Of a DNA stretch of 10,619 bases, positions 6,800 through 10,619 are shown in pieces. Position 1 is the first letter of the stretch; every line of letters begins with the position of its first letter. Under the pieces are notes generated by a model that saw nothing but the letters and a program-made list of their open reading frames with translations, was not told the DNA's origin and searched no databases. The stretch is from an uncultured Cellvibrio sp. (lineage in GTDB: Bacteria; Pseudomonadota; Gammaproteobacteria; Pseudomonadales; Cellvibrionaceae), in assembly GCA_946886255.1 (NCBI GenBank), contig CAMPIG010000127.1:1-10619 (forward strand), written 5' to 3'. The translations under genes and the position numbers were made by a program.

Positions 6800-6826
6800 C
6801 ACTCGTTATGACAAGTTGGCGTGAAT

Positions 6827-7165
6827 CTAAGCCTCTTCCGTTTCGGTTATTAACCATTGGCGCTTGTCGGGCATGTCGGCCCATTCGCCCGACTCAGGCA
6901 AGGGATCTTTGGTGTCACTGATCTCCGGCCATTGTTTGGCGAGCTCGGCATTGATCGCGATGTATTCCGTCATCTCCTCGGGCAAGTCGTTTTCGTCAAA
7001 GATGGCGTCCACCGGGCACTCGGGCACGCAGAGTGCACAATCGATACAGGTTTCCGGATCAATCACTAAAAAGTTTGGCCCTTCGCGGAAACAATCCACC
7101 GGACACACAGCCACGCAATCCGTAAATTTGCAGCGAATACATTGTTCAGTCACAACAAAGGTCAT
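6827..7165 (-). CDS. fdxA: 7Fe ferredoxin FdxA ([3Fe-4S][4Fe-4S])
   Basis: A 112-residue cytoplasmic electron carrier closely resembling Azotobacter vinelandii ferredoxin I over its whole length, beginning [16 protein letters not shown]. By analogy, Cys9, Cys17 and Cys50 bind the [3Fe-4S] cluster, and Cys21, Cys40, Cys43 and Cys46 bind the [4Fe-4S] cluster; Cys12 and Cys25 are the two non-ligand cysteines also seen in that protein. The C-terminal 60 residues, with the KDPLP motif, form the long tail of this class. The ATG lies two bases after the HEAT gene stop and its ribosome site (GGAGA) sits in the last HEAT codons, so translation is coupled. It probably exchanges electrons with the AprA/AprB-like enzyme. 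Many relatives carry fdxA elsewhere, so its place in this operon is informative. Confidence 0.95.
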   Translation of the reverse strand: MTFVVTEQCIRCKFTDCVAVCPVDCFREGPNFLVIDPETCIDCALCVPECPVDAIFDENDLPEEMTEYIAINAELAKQWPEISDTKDPLPESGEWADMPDKRQWLITETEEA

Positions 7166-7167
7166 GA

Positions 7168-8139
7168 TTATTCTCCAACAGCAGTCTTGGCAGATTGGAT
7201 TTTTTCCTTCGCCCAGCGCGCTAATTTTCTTACGTCGGGATCATTGTCATTTAACGCAATGTCCACCATGGGCATGCCGCTGGGGTGTGCAATTTCACCG
7301 GCGGCGGCGACGGCTGCTTTGCGCAAATTACTGATAGGGTTGGTAAGGCATTGGCTCAGTGCCGGTATGCCGCGCGGTGAACCTATCTTGCCAATGGCTT
7401 CAGCGGCTTTTTCCTGCACTTGCCACATGCTGTCTTGCGTCGCAGTAATTAATGCATCGACGGCTTTGAGAATATGTAAACGCCCCAAGCCTTTTGCCGC
7501 TTCAACGCGCACCATCCAATAATCGTCAGCCAGGCCGGCAATCAACGCGCTGGCAACCTGATCCGGCTCCGCATACACCAGTGTGCCGACGGCAGTACGA
7601 CGTACTTCCGGGTCGCTATCGCCAACAGCAATACTCATCAATTGCGGCAGGTTTTCGGTTTCCTGCAAATAACCCAACACACTGACCGCTTCGCGCCGCA
7701 CACTCGCATCCGGATGTTTTAACAACGCAATAGCATGCGGTTTTACCTCTTTGATGCGCAGTTGTTTCAGCGATCGCAGGATCGCCGCCAGCACAAACGG
7801 GTCATCTTCTTTCAGTGCGGCAATTAATGCGGGCGCTGCATTTTTATCTTTTAAATCGGCGAGGGCATTGGCCGCGGCGTTGCGCACATTTTCATCCTTG
7901 GCGGTGAGCGCACCGACCAGCGCGTCCATCATGTCGCGCGGATCAAATTCATCAATGACTTTGGCGGCTTCCATACGCACGGTTTCATCGGCATCGCTCA
8001 AGGCCATGACCAATAAATCTACCGCTTCCGGTTCCGGGCTTTCTACCAACTCCATCACCGCCACGCGGCGAATACCGGGGTCAGCATCCTGAAGGCGTTC
8101 GGCAATGGAACTGAGCAAGGGATCTGCAAAATTGAACAT
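7168..8139 (-). CDS. HEAT-repeat protein
   Basis: A 323-residue all-helical repeat protein of about ten units of roughly 31 residues, almost the entire length. Units show the pattern D-x-V-R-x-x-A-A-x-A-L (for example [52 protein letters not shown]). This is the PBS-lyase-type HEAT family; no catalytic residues, signal peptide or membrane segment are visible, so a cytoplasmic protein-binding scaffold is expected. It sits 8 bases after the AprB-like gene and 2 bases before fdxA, between the ferredoxins and their flavoprotein partner. Related HEAT proteins serve in phycobilin attachment and in assembly of metalloenzymes, which suggests an assembly or docking role for the redox proteins here (inference). 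It is unlikely to be a lyase. Confidence 0.9.
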   Translation of the reverse strand: MFNFADPLLSSIAERLQDADPGIRRVAVMELVESPEPEAVDLLVMALSDADETVRMEAAKVIDEFDPRDMMDALVGALTAKDENVRNAAANALADLKDKNAAPALIAALKEDDPFVLAAILRSLKQLRIKEVKPHAIALLKHPDASVRREAVSVLGYLQETENLPQLMSIAVGDSDPEVRRTAVGTLVYAEPDQVASALIAGLADDYWMVRVEAAKGLGRLHILKAVDALITATQDSMWQVQEKAAEAIGKIGSPRGIPALSQCLTNPISNLRKAAVAAAGEIAHPSGMPMVDIALNDNDPDVRKLARWAKEKIQSAKTAVGE

Positions 8140-8147
8140 GGCTTACC

Positions 8148-8381
8148 TCATCTCAGCAAATACGGAATGTTAACGGTGACCGCATCGGTGGGGCAGTCGG
8201 CTTCGCACGGCATGCAATACCAGCATTCATCGTATTTCATGTGCGCCTTGCCGGTTTCTTCGTTAATCCACAAGACATCGAGCGGGCACACATCAATACA
8301 TGTGCGACAACCTTTGTCGGCGATACATTTTTCCTCGTCGACAACGACGGGAACCATGGAAATCTGGGATGCTGTTGGCAT
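8148..8381 (-). CDS. Short AprB-like 2x[4Fe-4S] ferredoxin
   Basis: A 77-residue ferredoxin with two four-cysteine motifs: Cys19, 25, 28, 32 (C-x5-C-x2-C-x3-C) and Cys53, 56, 59, 63 in CWYCMPCEADC. The second motif closely resembles the CWECYSC motif of the beta subunit of adenylylsulfate reductase (AprB), while the C-terminal tail that AprB wraps around AprA is missing (usual AprB about 150 residues). The first motif has a five-residue gap between its first two cysteines, again as in AprB-type rather than bacterial clostridial ferredoxins. ATG 8381 is set by GAGGAG seven bases upstream; the frame upstream of it runs inside the flavoprotein gene and is not used. It lies 16 bases after the flavoprotein stop. 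It should form the electron-transfer subunit of the AprA-like enzyme. AsfB of the Pseudomonas arylsulfonate cluster is another possible relative. Confidence 0.9.
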   Translation of the reverse strand: MPTASQISMVPVVVDEEKCIADKGCRTCIDVCPLDVLWINEETGKAHMKYDECWYCMPCEADCPTDAVTVNIPYLLR

Positions 8382-8388
8382 ATGACTG

Positions 8389-8394
8389 CTCCTC
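8389..8394 (-). promoter_or_regulatory. Ribosome binding site that sets the AprB-like start
   Basis: On the minus strand GAGGAG is followed after seven bases by ATG 8381. It lies in the 16-base gap between the flavoprotein stop and the ferredoxin. It shows that the longer open frame extending to 8660 is not the real gene. Confidence 0.8.
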
Positions 8395-8397
8395 TGA

Positions 8398-10131
8398 CTA
8401 GCTGGCTTTTTTAACGCGCAATTGTTGGTAAGCATTTTTTTCATGCTCTTCCAGTTCGACAACGTAAGGTTCAACGGGAATTTTTTTGCAGGCCATCTGA
8501 TTGTTGTTGTCCTTGTACAACTGCACATGACAAAACCAGTTATCATTATCGGTCGCCGGATAATCGACGTAGTTGTGATACAAGCCCCAACGACTTTCCT
8601 GACGATACAATGATGCAAAGGCAGCCATTTGCGCGCAATCGAATATATGTTGCGCTTCATTTGCGCGCAGCAATTCGTGCGGATCGCGCGCGTAGAGGTA
8701 AGGAATATCGTTCTCCATGGCTTGCAAGCGCGCCAAGCCGATATCCATTTTTTTGGTGACTTTAGGTGGTTGCAAATAATCGTTTACCAGTCGGCGCACC
8801 TTGTATTCAAATTGATTGGGCGGAATGCCGTCGGTGCGTTTGAGCGGTGCCAGGATGCGATCCCGCTCCGCGCAAATATATTCCACATCCAGCTCAGGCA
8901 ATTCGCGTTCGCGTGCAAATTCAGTGGCGTTCTCGCCGCAAATTTTCCCGTAGACAAACGCGCCGAGCATATAGCTGTGGGGAATCGAGGCCATATCGCC
9001 TGCGCCATAAAGTCCCGGTACGCTGGTCTCACCTTTTTCGTTGATCCACACACCGGATGCCGAATGACCGGCGCAAAAACCGATTTCGGAAATATGCATC
9101 TCCACCATCTTGGTGCGGTAATCTGTACCGCGCCCGTCGTGGAATCGACCGCGACTGGGGCGTTCGTTGGTGTGCAGTACGTGTTCAATTTCCTGGATAG
9201 TTTCTTCCGCGAGGTGATCAAGCTTGAGAAATACCGGGCCGTTACCACCCTGCAATTCCTTATAAAATTCCATCATCATTTGGCCGCTCCAGTAATCGCA
9301 TTCGATAAAGCGATCACCTTTGGCGTTGGCCGTATAGCCACCCAAAGGACCGGTGACATAAGCACACGCCGGGCCGTTGTAATCTTTCAACAATGGGTTG
9401 ATTTGGTAACATTCCAGGCCACTTAACTCTGCGCCGACGTGATAGGCCATTGAATGACCATCGCCACAGTTGGACGGATTTTCATACGTACCAAACAAAT
9501 AACCGGAAGCGGGCAAACCAATACGACCCGCGGCACCGGTGCACATGATGACGGCTTTAGCGCGAATCACGATGACATCAGCATCGCGCGTACCGAGTGC
9601 GATGCAACCGCACACAGTACCAGTTTTGTCTTTCAATAAACGAATCGCTTGATAGCGATTTTCGATGTCTACGCGGTGACGGCGCAAACGGCGATAGAGG
9701 ATCTTTTTGATGTTGTGGCCTTCGGGCATAGGCAACACATAAGTTCCCAAATGGTGAACTTTTTTCATGTCGTACTCGCCGGTTTCGTCTTTCTGAAAAT
9801 AGACACCCCAGCTGTCGAGCTTTTTAATCATGTCATAGGAGCCTTCTGCGTAGGCCATCACGCCTTTTTGCAACAGGATGCCATCGTTAGCGATGGTGAT
9901 TTCCTTGACATAATTTTCTGGCGTGGAATGACCCGGCACCACGGCGTTATTCAGTCCATCCATACCCATGCTGATCGCGCCGGAACGTTTGACGTTGGCT
10001 TTTTCCAGTAGCATGACTTTTGCGTCCGGGTTTTTTTCTTTGGCCGTTACTGCCGCCATGGGGCCAGCAGTGCCGCCGCCAATGACGAGTATGTCCACAT
10101 CCGTTAATGAAATATCATCGGGAAGCATCAT
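8398..10131 (-). CDS. AprA/AsfA-like FAD flavoprotein (fumarate reductase superfamily)
   Basis: A 577-residue protein of the fumarate reductase / succinate dehydrogenase / adenylylsulfate reductase flavoprotein superfamily. The FAD dinucleotide motif GGGTAG (18-23) follows strand DILVI; the acidic end of the fold is LLEKAN (41-46). ICTGA-type segment MCTGAAGRIG (196-205), the catalytic-region GHSASGVWIN (355-364), the second FAD motif VPGLYGAGDMA (371-381) and the C-terminal ESRWGLYH (512-519) are all present. The last two and GHSASG resemble AprA, the alpha subunit of dissimilatory APS reductase, but the chain is shorter than AprA (about 610-660) and no sat, aprM or qmo gene is near. AsfA from the Pseudomonas arylsulfonate cluster is the best alternative. 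No signal peptide, so cytoplasmic. Its ATG lies two bases after the regulator stop with AGAGGA as ribosome site. A second ATG follows immediately. Substrate unknown; a sulfur oxyanion or organosulfur compound is inferred. Confidence 0.85.
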   Translation of the reverse strand: MMLPDDISLTDVDILVIGGGTAGPMAAVTAKEKNPDAKVMLLEKANVKRSGAISMGMDGLNNAVVPGHSTPENYVKEITIANDGILLQKGVMAYAEGSYDMIKKLDSWGVYFQKDETGEYDMKKVHHLGTYVLPMPEGHNIKKILYRRLRRHRVDIENRYQAIRLLKDKTGTVCGCIALGTRDADVIVIRAKAVIMCTGAAGRIGLPASGYLFGTYENPSNCGDGHSMAYHVGAELSGLECYQINPLLKDYNGPACAYVTGPLGGYTANAKGDRFIECDYWSGQMMMEFYKELQGGNGPVFLKLDHLAEETIQEIEHVLHTNERPSRGRFHDGRGTDYRTKMVEMHISEIGFCAGHSASGVWINEKGETSVPGLYGAGDMASIPHSYMLGAFVYGKICGENATEFARERELPELDVEYICAERDRILAPLKRTDGIPPNQFEYKVRRLVNDYLQPPKVTKKMDIGLARLQAMENDIPYLYARDPHELLRANEAQHIFDCAQMAAFASLYRQESRWGLYHNYVDYPATDNDNWFCHVQLYKDNNNQMACKKIPVEPYVVELEEHEKNAYQQLRVKKAS

Positions 10132-10133
10132 GA

Positions 10134-10619
10134 TTAATCCTCTTGATTGTTGGCGTGCTTGTGTGGGTCACGTTCAATGTGGAAGCGGTATTTGTAAGAA
10201 TCGCCGCGGAACGCAAGGTATTCATAATCGATGGGGTTGTCGTCCCGGTCGCGCGTGAGTCGCTCGACCCACATAATGGGACTGCCGGGTTCCAGACCTA
10301 AAAATTTTGCGATGTCTGCATCGGCAGGCCGTGCTTCCAGGCTGATCTCCGCTCTTCCCAAGGCAATGCCCAGTTGGTTTTCAAGCATGGGAAAAATATC
10401 GCGACTCAAGTCTTTGGAAAATAATCCCTGGCCGATGGCGATGGGAAAATAAGAACGATCAACCGATACGGGTTCGCGATTGAGGTAGCGCACCCGTACC
10501 ACTTCTACCGCGCGATCTTTAGCGCTGAGCCCGAGCTTTTCCTGCACATCTTTACTGGTTGTGGTTTCGCGAATACTGATAAGCCGGGCAGAGGTTTCGT
10601 AACCCTTGGGTTTCATTGC
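10134..10619 (-). CDS. GntR/HutC-family regulator, UTRA domain only (N-terminus outside window)
   Basis: The visible 162 codons run open through the right window edge. They hold the UTRA ligand-binding domain of HutC-subfamily GntR regulators: TSARLISIRETTTSKDVQEK, then a ..RVRYLNREPVSVDRSYFP strand pair and the closing ..SPIMWVERLTRD, DYEYLAFRGDSYKYRFHIE strands. The winged-helix DNA-binding part (about 75 residues) must lie beyond 10619. UTRA domains bind small ligands and relieve repression. The gene ends two bases before the flavoprotein start and supplies its ribosome site, so it is co-transcribed with the genes it probably controls; its promoter and operator must lie to the right of the window. 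The ligand is not readable; a sulfonate or another sulfur compound is a guess from context. Confidence 0.9.
   Translation of the reverse strand, partial: AMKPKGYETSARLISIRETTTSKDVQEKLGLSAKDRAVEVVRVRYLNREPVSVDRSYFPIAIGQGLFSKDLSRDIFPMLENQLGIALGRAEISLEARPADADIAKFLGLEPGSPIMWVERLTRDRDDNPIDYEYLAFRGDSYKYRFHIERDPHKHANNQED

Larger units (their letters stand above)
4298..10619 (-). other. Eight-gene operon: regulator, flavoprotein, Fe-S proteins, permease, Fe-S carrier
   Basis: All eight genes share strand and are spaced by 2, 16, 8, 2, 70, -8 and 13 bases in order of transcription. Several ribosome sites lie in the preceding gene, which implies coupled translation. No terminator or convincing internal promoter is visible. 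Four of the eight products (the AprB-like ferredoxin, FdxA, Mrp and the AprA-like enzyme through its partner) depend on Fe-S clusters, and DUF971 is linked to their assembly. The transcript meets the convergent PEP-CTERM-type gene at 4298-4301 without an intervening terminator. Confidence 0.85.

Noticed and set aside
8382..8660. Longer version of the AprB-like gene starting inside the flavoprotein gene
   Set aside because: The extra 93 residues are an out-of-phase reading of the flavoprotein gene, and GAGGAG points to the ATG at 8381.
8629..9426. Plus-strand open frame of 265 codons
   Set aside because: It lies antisense to the AprA-like gene, whose FAD motifs and family-wide similarity are clear. 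The antisense peptide has no recognisable domain and no ribosome site.
8148..10131. Canonical dissimilatory APS reductase (aprBA)
   Set aside because: Gene order is A then B, both chains are shorter than the real subunits, and no sat, aprM, qmo or dsr gene is near. Kept as AprA/AprB-like only.

Overview
The window looks like chromosomal DNA of a free-living gammaproteobacterium with roughly balanced base composition. Cellvibrionaceae or relatives would fit, but that is an inference from the mix of a PEP-CTERM-type protein, a long lipoprotein phosphoesterase, an Azotobacter-type 7Fe ferredoxin and a YeiH permease. I see no rRNA, tRNA, insertion sequence, CRISPR array or phage gene.

Left part (1-4301). 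Bases 1-101 probably hold the start of a membrane protein read leftward out of the window. A near-consensus sigma-70 promoter (232-259) drives a RimK-like ATP-grasp ligase (291-1151, +). Tail to tail with it, sharing 4 bases, is a large lipoprotein metallophosphoesterase (1148-3184, -). A gap of 457 bases follows. It holds a clear minus-strand intrinsic terminator (3251-3278) with no recognised gene feeding it, a 16-bp imperfect palindrome and small open frames on both strands. A secreted PEP-CTERM-type protein (3642-4301, +) comes next and again overlaps its convergent neighbour by 4 bases.

Right part (4298-10619, all minus strand). Eight tightly packed genes form what looks like one operon. 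In order of transcription they are: a GntR/HutC-family regulator (only its UTRA effector domain is in the window), an AprA/AsfA-like FAD flavoprotein, a short AprB-like 2x[4Fe-4S] ferredoxin, a HEAT-repeat protein, a 7Fe ferredoxin (FdxA), a DUF971 protein with its zinc-site residues, a YeiH-family permease and the Fe-S carrier Mrp/ApbC. Spacing is -8 to +16 bases except for 70 bases between fdxA and the DUF971 gene.

Reading of the operon (inference): the AprA-like flavoprotein and AprB-like ferredoxin form a redox enzyme acting on a sulfur compound. FdxA exchanges electrons with it, the HEAT protein is a scaffold or assembly factor, and Mrp plus DUF971 supply or insert Fe-S clusters. YeiH exports the inorganic sulfur product, and the UTRA regulator senses the substrate. 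No ATP sulfurylase, Qmo/AprM partner or Dsr gene is in the window, so this is not evidence for sulfate respiration. DUF59-Mrp and DUF971 are fused in the plant Fe-S scaffold HCF101; finding them as separate genes in an Fe-S operon is the most interesting clue here.
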